DNA of 64,000 nucleotides from Oscillibacter sp. 1-3 (GCF_000403435.2 NZ_KE159708.1:425295-489294); one strand, 5' to 3'. Shown: positions 45,213-54,668, counted from the stretch's first letter. Translations and numbers: made by a program. Notes: generated by a model not told the origin, from the letters alone.

Positions 45213-46340
45213 ATGGATCAGCCCAAGCGCGCCGTTCTGATTATGGAGGAGGATGCCCTCGTCCCGGCGTATTCCAAACCGCTGATGCTGGAAACCGTGC
45301 TGTTTTGTCCGATCCTGACCTGGATGGGCAATCGATTGCGGGATGACGGCGTGCAGCGGTTTTTTGTTGTCTGCGGACCCCGCTTCGCGGAAGAGGCCCG
45401 GGCCTGCTTTGCGGAGGAGGCGGACGTGACCGTCTCCGAGCGGCAGGAGGATCTGGCGGCCTTTTTGAACACGCCGGATGCGGTGTCCGTGCTGCTGCGC
45501 CCGGCGCTGCCCATGGAGGAGGCCGGCCCCGGCTTTGCCTACGCTGCCCCGGGCTATGAGCTGCAGGAGGCGTGGAAGAACGGCCTGACCAATAAGGTGG
45601 ACGCGGCGGAGCTGCTCTGCGGCTGGGTGCCGGTGTTCAGCCTGGAGACCGTGGCGGAGCTGGAGATGGTCCTCCGGGACCGGATTGTGAAGCGCCACAT
45701 TCAAAACGGCGTGCGGGTGATGGACCCCTCCGCCGTGTATATCGACCCCCGGGTGTCCATCGGCCGGGGGACCGTGGTGCTGCCAGGCAGCATTCTGCGG
45801 GGGGAGACCGCCGTCGGCCGGGACTGCGTCATCGGCCCCAACGCCGTGGTGCGGGAGTGCGCCGTGGGGGATGAGACGGAGATCAACGCCTCCCAGGTCA
45901 ACGAGAGCGTCATCGGCAGCCGGACCCATGTGGGCCCCTTCGCCTATATCCGCCCGGGCTGTACCATCGGGGACGACATCAAGGTGGGCGACTTTGTGGA
46001 GGTCAAGAACTCCACCGTCGGCGACGGGACAAAGATCTCCCACCTGACCTATGTGGGGGACAGCGACGTGGGCAAAAAGGTGAATTTTGGCTGCGGCACC
46101 GTCACCACGAATTACGACGGGTTCAAGAAATACCGCTGCACCATCGGCGACGGCGCGTTTTTAGGGTGCAACACCAATCTGGTGGCCCCGGTGACGGTGG
46201 GAGAGGGCTCCTACACTGCGGCGGGCAGCACCATCACGGAGGAGGTCCCGCCGGACGCGCTGGGCGTGGCCAGAAGCCGGCAGAAAAACGTAGAGGGCTG
46301 GGCGGCCCGCCGCCGGAAGCTCCACGGGAAGGACCGGTAA
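45213..46340 (+). CDS. GlmU-like glucosamine-1-phosphate acetyltransferase with degenerate N-domain
   Basis: The C-terminal 210 residues form a left-handed beta-helix that matches the acetyltransferase half of GlmU. It includes VKNSTVGDGTKISHLTYVGDSDVGKKVNFGCGTVTTNYDG and FLGCNTNLVAPVTVGEGSYTAAGSTIT, with the NYDG and catalytic His region. The N-terminal 160 residues sit where the uridyltransferase domain should be, but that domain is normally about 225 residues and starts LAAGxGTRM. Here it reads RAVLIMEEDALVPAYSK, without the nucleotide-binding Gly-rich loop or lysine. I infer acetyltransferase activity only. The start at 45213 follows AAGGAGG. prs follows, as in the usual glmU-prs pair. 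Confidence 0.8.
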   Translation: MDQPKRAVLIMEEDALVPAYSKPLMLETVLFCPILTWMGNRLRDDGVQRFFVVCGPRFAEEARACFAEEADVTVSERQEDLAAFLNTPDAVSVLLRPALPMEEAGPGFAYAAPGYELQEAWKNGLTNKVDAAELLCGWVPVFSLETVAELEMVLRDRIVKRHIQNGVRVMDPSAVYIDPRVSIGRGTVVLPGSILRGETAVGRDCVIGPNAVVRECAVGDETEINASQVNESVIGSRTHVGPFAYIRPGCTIGDDIKVGDFVEVKNSTVGDGTKISHLTYVGDSDVGKKVNFGCGTVTTNYDGFKKYRCTIGDGAFLGCNTNLVAPVTVGEGSYTAAGSTITEEVPPDALGVARSRQKNVEGWAARRRKLHGKDR

Positions 46341-46398
46341 AGAAGTTTAAGAGCAATTTTTTGGAAGAAAATTATTTCATAGAAAAGAGGGCTTGGAA

Positions 46399-47358
46399 AT
46401 GATTTCTCACGGCAAGGACATCAAGGTATTCTCCGGCAACTCCAATCCGAAGCTGGCCACCGAGATCTGCAAACTGATGGGTACCAAACTGGGTGAGACC
46501 GAGGTGGGAACCTTCTCCGACGGCGAGATCTTCGCCTCCATGTACGAGACGGTCCGCGGCAGCGACGCGTTTGTGGTCCAGTCCACCTGCGCGCCGGTGA
46601 ACAACAACCTGATGGAGCTTCTGATACTCATCGACGCGCTGAAGCGGGCCTCCGCCGGGCGCATCACGGCGGTGGTCCCCTATTTCGGCTACGCCCGGCA
46701 GGACCGCAAGGCCAAGGCTCGGGACCCCATCACCGCAAAGCTTGTGGCCAACATGATTACCGCCGCCGGAGCCGACCGTGTGCTGACCATGGACCTCCAC
46801 GCCGCTCAGATCCAGGGCTTCTTTGACATCCCCGTGGACAATCTGGCCGGCAAGCCCATCTTTGTGGACTACTACGCCAAGAAATTCGGCTCCGAGTGTG
46901 AGAACATGATGGTGGTCTCCCCGGACGTTGGTTCCGTGTCCCGGGCCCGGGCCTTTGCCCAGAACCTGCATATGAATCTGGCCATCGTGGATAAGCGCCG
47001 CCAGAAGGCCAACCAGTGCGAGGTCATGAACGTCATTGGCGACGTGCAGGGCAAGGACTGCATCCTGTTTGACGATATGGTGGACACCGCCGGCTCTTTG
47101 TGCAACGCCGCCCAGGCGCTGGTGGAGGTGGGCGGCGCCAAGAGCGTCCACGCCTGCGCCTCTCACGGCGTGCTGTCCGGTCCGGCAATCGACCGGATCA
47201 ACAGCAGCGTGATTCAGGAGCTGACCCTGCTGGACACCATCCCCGCCATTGATCCCGCCCTCAGCGGGAAGATCAAGTACCTGACGGTGGCGCCTATGTT
47301 CTCCGAGGCCATTGAGCGCATCTACCAGGAGGTCTCCATCTCCAAGCTGTTCCGGTAA
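46399..47358 (+). CDS. prs: Ribose-phosphate pyrophosphokinase
   Basis: Makes phosphoribosyl pyrophosphate from ribose 5-phosphate and ATP. The 319 residues show KVFSGNSNPKLATEI, TFSDGEIFASMYETVRG, VVPYFGYARQDRKAKARDPITAKLVAN (flexible-loop and ATP-site region), MDLHAAQIQGFFDIPVDNL and the PRPP-binding CILFDDMVDTAGSLCNAA. ATG 46399 lies seven bases after GAGGG. An earlier TTG would add only two residues. It is paired with the glmU-like gene 58 bases upstream. Confidence 0.97.
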   Translation: MISHGKDIKVFSGNSNPKLATEICKLMGTKLGETEVGTFSDGEIFASMYETVRGSDAFVVQSTCAPVNNNLMELLILIDALKRASAGRITAVVPYFGYARQDRKAKARDPITAKLVANMITAAGADRVLTMDLHAAQIQGFFDIPVDNLAGKPIFVDYYAKKFGSECENMMVVSPDVGSVSRARAFAQNLHMNLAIVDKRRQKANQCEVMNVIGDVQGKDCILFDDMVDTAGSLCNAAQALVEVGGAKSVHACASHGVLSGPAIDRINSSVIQELTLLDTIPAIDPALSGKIKYLTVAPMFSEAIERIYQEVSISKLFR

Positions 47359-47447
47359 TCCGGAAGCCTTTAGGAGCCTGTCCTGCATCTCCGGATGAGA
47401 TGCCGCCCGGCGGCAGAATTCACCGCAGGCCGGATTCCCGGAGATAT

Positions 47448-47612
47448 TGGGCCGTGTTTGAAGGACGTGAAAACGCCCAAGCGACGGATCTTTTCCGCTG
47501 TGCCGCGTTAAAAAATTCTTGAGATACACAGCGTATTTCCACGAATTTCTGCCATGCCCGGCGAAAAAACCTCTCGCCTCCGGCCGTTCCGCCATTTATC
47601 AAACTGGGCCTA
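47448..47612. mobile_element. MITE-like element, copy 3 (165 bp)
   Basis: Begins TGGGCCGTGTTTGAAGGACG and ends ATCAAACTGGGCCTAA. The interior matches the copies at 55006-55169 and 58867-59032 in order (AAAACGCCCAA, GCGTTAAAAAATTCTTG, CCCGGCGAAAAAACCTCTCGCC). It is the most diverged full-length copy. It occupies most of the gap between prs and pth. Confidence 0.75.
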
Positions 47613-47709
47613 AACAGGCGCTTGAAACATATCATTAACAAAGAGAATGTCTGCGCAAGGCGGGAAGGGTGACTTTCCCGCCTTTGCGGGCGTTCAAAAG
47701 GAGCGGTTT

Positions 47710-48300
47710 ATGCTGTTTGGAAACAAGTCCTCCGCCGTGGACTGGCTGGTGGCGGGCCTGGGGAATCCCGGCCAGAAGTACCAGAACACCCGGCACAACA
47801 TGGGCTTTCTCACCGTGGATCTCCTGGCGGAACAGAAGGGCGTGAAGCTGAACAAGGTGAAGTTCAAATCCGCCTATAATATTGTGGGCTTTGCCGGGTG
47901 CAAGTGCCTGGTGATGAAGCCCCAAACCTATATGAATCTCTCCGGCGAGGCCGTGCGGGAGGCGGCGCAGTTCTACAAGATCCCGGCGGAACGGGTGCTT
48001 GTGATCTACGACGATGTGTCGCTGCCCGTGGGGAAGCTGCGGGTGCGGTCCAGCGGTTCCGCCGGAGGGCACAACGGGATCAAGAACATCATCGCCCATC
48101 TGGGGACCCAGGACTTTCCCCGGATCAAGATCGGCACAGGGGCGCCAGCCGGAGGCGGGGAGGAGATGGTGGACTGGGTGATCGGGGTGCCGTCCCAGGC
48201 GGAGAGGAAGGTGCTCGTCGAGAGCTTTGAGCGGGCCATTCTGGCGGCGGAGTGTGTGATTGAGCACGGGTGTCAGAAAGCCATGAATGATTTTAATTAG
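47710..48300 (+). CDS. pth: Peptidyl-tRNA hydrolase
   Basis: Releases peptides from prematurely dropped peptidyl-tRNA. The 196 residues show WLVAGLGNPGQKYQNTRHNMGFLTVDLLA (catalytic His in TRHNMG), VMKPQTYMNLSGEAVREAA, LVIYDDVSLPVGKLRVRSSGSAGGHNGIKNIIAHLGTQDFPRIKIGTG (catalytic Asp). ATG 47710 follows AAAAGGAG. It precedes mfd, a common Firmicute neighbour, although a foldback element separates them here. Confidence 0.96.
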   Translation: MLFGNKSSAVDWLVAGLGNPGQKYQNTRHNMGFLTVDLLAEQKGVKLNKVKFKSAYNIVGFAGCKCLVMKPQTYMNLSGEAVREAAQFYKIPAERVLVIYDDVSLPVGKLRVRSSGSAGGHNGIKNIIAHLGTQDFPRIKIGTGAPAGGGEEMVDWVIGVPSQAERKVLVESFERAILAAECVIEHGCQKAMNDFN

Positions 48301-48315
48301 CTGGTCCCTGCCAGA

Positions 48316-48435
48316 GACGGGGGATTGCGCCTCGGGCGCGGGACGAGGGGGAGCGCCCTTCGGGCGAGAAAAAACCACCCTCCGCCCGAAGGGCGGTCTC
48401 CTTCCGTCCGCGCCCGAGGCGCAAACTCCCCCGTC
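48316..48435. repeat. 120-bp foldback (related to family A) between pth and mfd
   Basis: Two arms of about 52 bases, GACGGGGGATTGCGCCTCGG onward and its near complement ending GCAAACTCCCCCGTC, enclose a short centre AGAAAAAACCACCCTC. The motif GCCTCGGGCGCGGA also occurs in family A copy 1. The folded RNA would be a long, nearly perfect stem between pth and mfd. Confidence 0.8.
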
Positions 48436-48484
48436 CTGCCCGCAGGCGGGACAAAACCCACAAATTTGTAATAGGAAAATAACC

Positions 48485-51400
48485 ATGGAACAGTTTTTGA
48501 AACAATTGCAAACCCTTCCGGAGGCGGCAGAGCTGATCCGCCGGGTGGAGGAGGGCGGCTGCCCTGCGGCAGTCACAGGGCTCCAATCCATGCAGCGGGC
48601 CTGCATAGGCGCAGCTGTCGCCCGGGCGGCGGGCCGTCCGGCAGTGTTCGTCTGCGGAGACGAGCGGGAGGCCCGGACCCTGGCTGCAGACCTGCGTACC
48701 GCCGCGGGCCGGGAGCCTGTGCTGCTGCTGAGCCGGGAGTGGCGGCTGCGCCCTGGCGCAGTGAGCTCCCGGGAGTGGGAGCGGAGCCGCCTGGCGGCGC
48801 TGTATGCCCTGGCCCAGGGGCGCGCGCCGCTGACGGTGGCCACGGCCGACGCCCTGCTGGCCAGGACGTTGCCGCCGGACCTTCTCAAAGGTCTGGCCGT
48901 TACTCTGCACCTGGGGGAGCGGGTGGACCTGGGGAACCTCACGGAGCGGCTGCTGTCCGCCGGGTACGCCCGCTGCGGCCAGGTGGAGGGCGTGGGCCAG
49001 TTCGCCCTGCGGGGCGGCATCCTGGACGTGTTCTCTCCCCTGATGGACCAGCCGGTGCGGTGCGAGTTCTTTGACGACGAGATCGACTCCATGGGCGAGT
49101 TTGACCCCGCCACCCAGCGGCGGACGAAAAACGTTAAGGAGGCGCTGCTGCTGCCCGCCGCCGAGGTATTGCCCCACTGCGCGGCGGGAGGTCTGGCGGG
49201 GCTGGGGGAGACCCTGCTGGCCCTGTCGGAGAAGCTGGCGAAAAAGCCCCGGACGGAGCAGGCCGCCCAGCGCCTCCGGGAGGATGGGGAGCGGCTGAAG
49301 AACGGCGCGGACCCCGGCGGCATGGACCGGTATCTGGCGGCCGTCTACCCGCAGGTGACGGCGGGCGTTCATTACCTGCCCCGGGACGGTGTGGTCTTTC
49401 TCTGTGAGAGCGGCCGTGTGGACGAGCGGATCAAAGGGGCCCTGCTCCAGACTCAGCAGGACGTGGAGACGCTGCTGGAGGCGGGGGTCATGGCGGGGGA
49501 GTACGCCCGGCTGTGCCTCTCCGCTGAGGAGCTGTACGCCGCTTTGGAGGACTTCCCCGTGGTGATGGCAAGCGCCCTGCCCACCTCCCGCTATCCCCTG
49601 CGGCCCAAGGGGCTTTTGAGCATGAACGTGCGGCAGCTCAGCTCCTACGGCGGCAGCCTGGAGGCTGCCGTCAGCGACCTGACCCACTACCGGGAAAACG
49701 GCAGCGCGGTGCTGGTGCTGTGCGCCGGGGAGGGCCGGGCGAAGAATCTCCAGCGGCTGCTGGAGGAGCGGGAAATCCCCGCCGTGCTGGACTTGAACCA
49801 TTTCGCCATGCCCCGGCCAGGGGAGGTGCGGATTGGTATTGGAGCCCTGTCCGCCGGCGGCGAGTGGCCCCAGCTGCGTCTGGCGGTTTTGACCGAGGGA
49901 CAGCTGACGGCCCCCGTCCAGCGGCGGATGAAGCTGAAAAAATCCTCCAGCCGGCAAAAGCTCCAGTCCTACACGGATCTGTCCCCCGGGGACCTGGTGG
50001 TCCACATCCACCACGGCGTGGGCCGGTTCGCGGGCATTCAGCGGATGCCGGTGGACGGCGTGGAGAAGGACTATATCAAGATCGACTACGCCGGCGGAGA
50101 CTGCCTGTACGTGCCCGCCACCCAGTTGGACATGGTGTCCAAGTATATCGGCGGCGGCGAGGACGGCGAGCGTCCCCAAAAGCTGAACCGCCTGGGGGGC
50201 GCCGAGTGGGCCAAGCAGAAGACCCGGGCGAAGAAGGCGGTGAAGGACCTGGCAAAGGGCCTCACCAAGCTCTACGCCGAGCGGCAGCGCCGCCCGGGCT
50301 TCGCCTTCTCCCCGGACTCCGTGTGGCAGCGGGAGTTTGAGGAGGCCTTCCCCTACGCCGAGACCGACGACCAGCTGCGGGCCATCGAGGAGATCAAGCG
50401 GGACATGGAGCGTCCCCGGCCCATGGACCGCCTGCTCTGCGGCGACGTGGGCTACGGAAAGACGGAGGTGGCCCTGCGGGCGGTGATGAAGTGTGTGCTG
50501 GACGGCAAACAGGCGGCTATTCTGGTGCCCACCACCGTGCTGGCCCAGCAGCACTACGCCACGGCCCGGGGCCGGTTCAAGGACTTTCCTGTGACCATCG
50601 AGGTCCTCTCCCGCTTCACCGCCCCCGGGGAGGCCAAGCGGATTTTGCGGGAGGTCCAGGCCGGGGGCGTGGATCTGCTGATCGGCACCCACAAGCTGCT
50701 GCAAAAGGGCATGGCCTTCAAGGACCTGGGGCTCCTCATCATTGACGAGGAGCAGCGCTTCGGTGTGACCCACAAGGAGCGGCTCAAGGAGCTGAGCCGC
50801 CAGGTGGATGTGCTGACCCTCTCCGCCACGCCCATTCCCCGGACGCTGAACATGGCCCTCTCGGGTCTCAGGGACATGTCCTCCATCGAGGAGCCCCCGG
50901 CGGACCGCCAGCCGGTGCAGACCTATGTCATCGAGCACGACTGGGCCATTTTGGAGGACGCCATGCGCCGGGAGCTGAGCCGGGGAGGACAGGTCTACTA
51001 CCTCCACAACCGGGTGGAGAGCATTGACCTCACCGCCTCCCGCATCCAGAAGCTCCTGGGGGAGGAGGCCCGGGTGGTAACGGGCCACGGGCGTATGGGG
51101 GAGCAGGAGCTCTCCGCCGTCATGCAGGCCATGGTGGACGGAGAGGCGGACGTGCTGGTGTGCACCACCATCATCGAGACCGGCATCGACATCCCCAACG
51201 TCAACACCCTCATCATCGAGGACGCGGACCGCATGGGCCTGGCCCAGCTCCACCAGATCCGGGGCCGCATCGGCCGCAGTTCCCGCCGGGCCTACGCCTA
51301 CATGACCTTCCGCCGGGGCAAGATCCTCCAGGAGGTGGCGGCCAAGCGGCTCTCCGCCATTCGGGAGTACGTGGAGTTCGGCTCCGGCTTCAAGATCGCC

Positions 51401-52000
51401 ATGCGGGACCTGGAGATCCGGGGGGCCGGCAACCTGCTGGGACCGGAGCAGTCCGGCTACCTCATGAGCGTGGGCTACGACCTGTACCTGAAACTGCTGG
51501 AGGAGGCCGTGCTGGAGGAGCGGGGCGAGGAGCGTCAGATCGAGACGGAGTGCTCCGCCGACCTGACGGTGAACGCCAACATCCCGGAGCGGTACGTGCC
51601 CTCTCCGGAGCAGCGGATGGACCTGTACCGCCGCATCGCCGCCATCCGCACCAACGACGACGCCTCCGACCTGCTGGACGAGCTGCTGGACCGCTACGGC
51701 GAGGCGCCCAAGTCCGTGCTGGCCCTGCTGGACGTGGCGCTGCTGCGCGCGGCGGCGGCCAGGGCCGGGGTGTCGGACATCTCCCAGAAGGGGGACGCGC
51801 TGCGCTTCCAGCTGGGTGTGTTCCGGCCCGAGGCCCTGGCGGCGGTGTGCAGCCTTGCCAAGTACCGGCGCCGCCTGGTGCTGGCGGCGGGGGAGACCCC
51901 GGCGCTGACGCTGAAGCTCCGGCCCGGCGAGGACGTGCTGGAGTGCGCCGCGGTCCTGACGGAGGACCTGCGCCTTGCCGCAGAGGAGAAAAGGGATTGA
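48485..52000 (+). CDS. mfd: Transcription-repair coupling factor
   Basis: Removes RNA polymerase stalled at DNA damage and recruits UvrA. The 1,171 residues follow the Mfd domain order: UvrB-homology region (residues 1-350, e.g. LRGGILDVFSPLMDQPVRCEFFDDEIDSMGEF), the CarD-like polymerase-interaction domain (YTDLSPGDLVVHIHHGVGRFAGIQRM, about 500-580), then the RecG-like helicase (Walker A GDVGYGKTEVALRA, IIDEEQRFGV, LSATPIPRTLNMALSGLRDMS, and DIPNVNTLIIEDADRMGLAQLHQIRGRIGRSS). A C-terminal TRCF domain with YVPSPEQRMDLYRRIA completes it. ATG 48485 has AGGAAAA upstream. Confidence 0.97.
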   Translation: MEQFLKQLQTLPEAAELIRRVEEGGCPAAVTGLQSMQRACIGAAVARAAGRPAVFVCGDEREARTLAADLRTAAGREPVLLLSREWRLRPGAVSSREWERSRLAALYALAQGRAPLTVATADALLARTLPPDLLKGLAVTLHLGERVDLGNLTERLLSAGYARCGQVEGVGQFALRGGILDVFSPLMDQPVRCEFFDDEIDSMGEFDPATQRRTKNVKEALLLPAAEVLPHCAAGGLAGLGETLLALSEKLAKKPRTEQAAQRLREDGERLKNGADPGGMDRYLAAVYPQVTAGVHYLPRDGVVFLCESGRVDERIKGALLQTQQDVETLLEAGVMAGEYARLCLSAEELYAALEDFPVVMASALPTSRYPLRPKGLLSMNVRQLSSYGGSLEAAVSDLTHYRENGSAVLVLCAGEGRAKNLQRLLEEREIPAVLDLNHFAMPRPGEVRIGIGALSAGGEWPQLRLAVLTEGQLTAPVQRRMKLKKSSSRQKLQSYTDLSPGDLVVHIHHGVGRFAGIQRMPVDGVEKDYIKIDYAGGDCLYVPATQLDMVSKYIGGGEDGERPQKLNRLGGAEWAKQKTRAKKAVKDLAKGLTKLYAERQRRPGFAFSPDSVWQREFEEAFPYAETDDQLRAIEEIKRDMERPRPMDRLLCGDVGYGKTEVALRAVMKCVLDGKQAAILVPTTVLAQQHYATARGRFKDFPVTIEVLSRFTAPGEAKRILREVQAGGVDLLIGTHKLLQKGMAFKDLGLLIIDEEQRFGVTHKERLKELSRQVDVLTLSATPIPRTLNMALSGLRDMSSIEEPPADRQPVQTYVIEHDWAILEDAMRRELSRGGQVYYLHNRVESIDLTASRIQKLLGEEARVVTGHGRMGEQELSAVMQAMVDGEADVLVCTTIIETGIDIPNVNTLIIEDADRMGLAQLHQIRGRIGRSSRRAYAYMTFRRGKILQEVAAKRLSAIREYVEFGSGFKIAMRDLEIRGAGNLLGPEQSGYLMSVGYDLYLKLLEEAVLEERGEERQIETECSADLTVNANIPERYVPSPEQRMDLYRRIAAIRTNDDASDLLDELLDRYGEAPKSVLALLDVALLRAAAARAGVSDISQKGDALRFQLGVFRPEALAAVCSLAKYRRRLVLAAGETPALTLKLRPGEDVLECAAVLTEDLRLAAEEKRD

Positions 52001-52133
52001 TTTCCCGCCTGCCGCCCGTCTCAGGGGGCGGCAGACGCCCCGGGCGAACCTGCGGCCTGGAAAAAAGCGGCATGGTGAGATACGCTCCCGCATAGGATGT
52101 TCCGAGGACAACCTATGGGAGGGAGCGGGAGAT

Positions 52134-53150
52134 ATGAAAAAACGCGCGACTGCCCTGGCCCTTGTGCTTTGCCTTGCCCTGACCGCCTGCGGCGGCAGGG
52201 AGGACAGCCGGGGCCAGGGGCTTTTTCAAAGGGCCTCCGGGATGGAGGAGGACACGGTGCTGCTGACGGTAGACGGCAGGGAGGTGCCGGCGTGGCGGTA
52301 TCTCTACTGGCTGCGGCGCTGCTGCGGGCGGCTCCAGGAGCAGTACCGCTCCGCCGGTCTGACGCTGGACTGGAACGCGCCGGTGGAGGGGGGCACCCTG
52401 GCGGACTATGTCAAGGATCAGGCGCTGGCGGACACGGCCCTCTACGCCACGGTGGAGAACTGGGCGGATTCCCACGGCTGCGCTCTGGATGAGGTGGACC
52501 TTGCCGCGCTGGAGTCCGCCTGGGCGGAGAAGGCGGCGGAGTACGGCGGGGAGGAGGCGTATCTCCGCCGTCTGGCGGGCATGGGCCTGGACCGGGCGCG
52601 GATGGAGGAAATCACCGCTGTGGGGCGGCTGTACGCCAAGCTGTACGGCCTCTATCTGGAGGAGGGCAGCACCCTGGCCCCGGAGCCGGAGGCGCTGGAG
52701 GCCTTCGCCCTGGAACGGGGCGGAATCACGGTGGACCGGGTTCTCTTCGCCGCCGGAGAGGACCGGGAGGCCGCCCGGCAGCGGGCGGCGGAGGCCTTTG
52801 CACGGCTGAACACGGCGGAGGACCAGCGGGCGGAGTTCGCCGCCCTGGCGGCGGCGGGAGACGACCCGGCGGGGCCCCGCACCTTCACCCTGGGAGACGG
52901 GATGCTGGACGAGGCGCTGGAGGCGGCGGCTCAGACCCTGGAGGAGGGACAGTGCTCCGGCATTCTGGAGACCGGGGAGGGATTTTCCATCCTCCTGCGG
53001 GGGGAGACGGACCGGAGCGGCGTGGAGGAGGCCTATTTCGACTATCTGCTCCAGGAGGCCGCGGAGAACGCGGCGGTGAGGCTGACGGAGGATTATACGG
53101 CTCTGGATCCCGCCGCCTTTGCTGCCCAAGCGCTGCGGGAGACGGAGTAA
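52134..53150 (+). CDS. Lipoprotein, SurA/PrsA-like foldase
   Basis: The 338 residues begin with a lipoprotein signal MKKRATALALVLCLALTACGG (lipobox LTAC). A helical chaperone-type region follows (VLLTVDGREVPAWRYLYWLRRCCGRLQEQY). Near residues 215-310 a parvulin-like segment has FAALAAAGDDP, FTLGDGMLDEALEAAAQTLEEGQCSGILETGEGFSILLRGE, the usual spacing of a rotamase domain but with weak catalytic motifs. It is thus a likely extracytoplasmic folding factor with uncertain isomerase activity. mfd followed by a peptidyl-prolyl isomerase gene is a recurrent clostridial order. Ribosome site GGGAGCGGGAG. Confidence 0.8.
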   Translation: MKKRATALALVLCLALTACGGREDSRGQGLFQRASGMEEDTVLLTVDGREVPAWRYLYWLRRCCGRLQEQYRSAGLTLDWNAPVEGGTLADYVKDQALADTALYATVENWADSHGCALDEVDLAALESAWAEKAAEYGGEEAYLRRLAGMGLDRARMEEITAVGRLYAKLYGLYLEEGSTLAPEPEALEAFALERGGITVDRVLFAAGEDREAARQRAAEAFARLNTAEDQRAEFAALAAAGDDPAGPRTFTLGDGMLDEALEAAAQTLEEGQCSGILETGEGFSILLRGETDRSGVEEAYFDYLLQEAAENAAVRLTEDYTALDPAAFAAQALRETE

Positions 53151-53151
53151 A

Positions 53152-53182
53152 CGGCTTTTTCGTCAAGTTGACGAAAAAGCCG
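53152..53182. terminator. Hairpin after the lipoprotein gene
   Basis: CGGCTTTTTCGTCAA pairs perfectly with TTGACGAAAAAGCCG, two bases after the stop codon. The T-run lies inside the 5' arm. Termination is therefore more likely on the minus strand, although the hairpin may also protect the mRNA end. Confidence 0.55.
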
Positions 53183-53232
53183 GATCGTATTGTCAAATAT
53201 TTAACGAAAAATGGGAATCGCATAGTTTCCCA

Positions 53233-53261
53233 TTGACGAAGCAAAAAATACGCTCTATAAT
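53233..53261 (+). promoter_or_regulatory. Strong sigma-A promoter of thiolase gene
   Basis: TTGACG (53233-53238) and TATAAT (53256-53261), 17-base spacer, about 125 bases before the thiolase start. Confidence 0.9.
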
Positions 53262-53387
53262 AGGAACAGAAAAGCGGAGGAACGCTAATTGTCAAAAAAT
53301 TAACGGTAATCTCTTCCGCCTCCCCGCACTGCACTCCATGGCGGTCCGAGGCCGCCGATAGAAATTTTTATAAAACGGAGGAACATC

Positions 53388-54644
53388 ATGAAAGACCTTT
53401 ATATCGTCAACTGCTGCAGAACCGCCATCGGCTCTTTCGGCGGCAGCCTGAAAAACACCCCCGCCGCCGAGCTGGGCGCCATCGTGGTCAAGGAGGCTCT
53501 GAACCGCGCCGGCGTGAAGCCGGAGCAGGTGGACGAGCTGATGTTCGGCTGCATCCTGACCGCTGGCCTTGGGCAGAACGTGGCCCGTCAGGTCTCCATC
53601 AAGGCCGGCATCCCCTACTCCGTTCCCGCCTACACGGTGGGCATGGTCTGCGGCTCCGGTATGAAGTCTGTCATTGAGGGCGCCCGCTCCATCCTGGCCG
53701 GCGACTCTGACATCGTGGTCTGCGGCGGCACCGAGAACATGAGCGCCGCTCCCTTCCTGGCTCCCGACGCCCGCTGGGGCGCCCGCATGGGCGACAAGAA
53801 GCTGGTGGACGAGATGATTAAGGACGGCCTGTGGGACGCCTACAACAACTACCACATGGGCACCACTGCCGAGAACATCAACGACATCTGGGGCATCAGC
53901 CGCAAGGAGCAGGACGAGTTCGCCGCCGCCTCCCAGCAGAAGGCCGAGGCCGCCCAGGCCGCCGGCCGGTTTGACGACGAGATTGTCCCCGTGCCCGTGA
54001 AGGTTAAGAAGGACATCGTGGAGTTCAAGAAGGACGAGTATCCCAAGGCCGGAGTTACCGCCGAGGGCATCGCAAAGCTCCGGGGCGCCTTCCCCGTGGG
54101 TCCCGAGTCCCCCAACCCCGAGGTGGTCCACACCTTTGACGTCACCGGCAAGCAGGAGACCGAGGACAAGGGCCAGCAGCGCGTCACCGCCGCCAACGCC
54201 TCCGGCATCAACGACGGCGCCGCCGCCATCATCCTGGCCTCCGGCGAGGCCGTTGAGAAGTACGGTCTCAAGCCCATGGTCAAGCTGATCGGCTGGGGCC
54301 AGGGCGGCGTCGATCCCAAGATCATGGGCGTGGGCCCCGTGCCCGCCTCCCGCGCGGCCATGAAGAAGGCCGGCGTGACCATCGACGACATTGACCTGGT
54401 GGAGGCCAACGAGGCCTTTGCCGCCCAGTCCATCGCCGTGGGCCGGGAGCTGGGCTTTGACACCGCCAAGCTGAACGTCAACGGCGGCGCCATCTCCCTG
54501 GGCCACCCCGTCGGCGCCTCCGGCGCCCGCATCATCGTTACCCTGGTCCACGAGATGATGAAGCGCCCCGAGGCCAAGAAGGGCCTGGCCACCCTGTGCA
54601 TCGGCGGCGGCATGGGCACCGCCGTTGTGGTGGAGAAGTGCTGA
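53388..54644 (+). CDS. Acetyl-CoA C-acetyltransferase (thiolase)
   Basis: Condenses two acetyl-CoA to acetoacetyl-CoA, the first step of butyrate-type chain elongation. The active-site residues are present: Cys in MVCGSGMKSV, His in LNVNGGAISLGHPVGASGARI, and Cys in TLCIGGGMGTAVVVE. At 418 residues it is about 25 longer than usual, with additional sequence around PVGPESPNPEVVHTFDVTGK before RVTAANASGINDGAAA. Codon choice is strongly biased, as in the SLH gene, which together with a near-consensus promoter implies high expression. No other butyrate-pathway genes are adjacent. Confidence 0.95.
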   Translation: MKDLYIVNCCRTAIGSFGGSLKNTPAAELGAIVVKEALNRAGVKPEQVDELMFGCILTAGLGQNVARQVSIKAGIPYSVPAYTVGMVCGSGMKSVIEGARSILAGDSDIVVCGGTENMSAAPFLAPDARWGARMGDKKLVDEMIKDGLWDAYNNYHMGTTAENINDIWGISRKEQDEFAAASQQKAEAAQAAGRFDDEIVPVPVKVKKDIVEFKKDEYPKAGVTAEGIAKLRGAFPVGPESPNPEVVHTFDVTGKQETEDKGQQRVTAANASGINDGAAAIILASGEAVEKYGLKPMVKLIGWGQGGVDPKIMGVGPVPASRAAMKKAGVTIDDIDLVEANEAFAAQSIAVGRELGFDTAKLNVNGGAISLGHPVGASGARIIVTLVHEMMKRPEAKKGLATLCIGGGMGTAVVVEKC

Positions 54645-54668
54645 GCTGAGACCCCGTAACGCGCAATG

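Noticed and set aside
48293..52111. A 1,272-codon frame antisense to mfd
   Set aside because: Low-complexity His/Gln/Leu/Gly-rich translation, opposite a clearly functional mfd gene. It is a by-product of GC-rich codon use.
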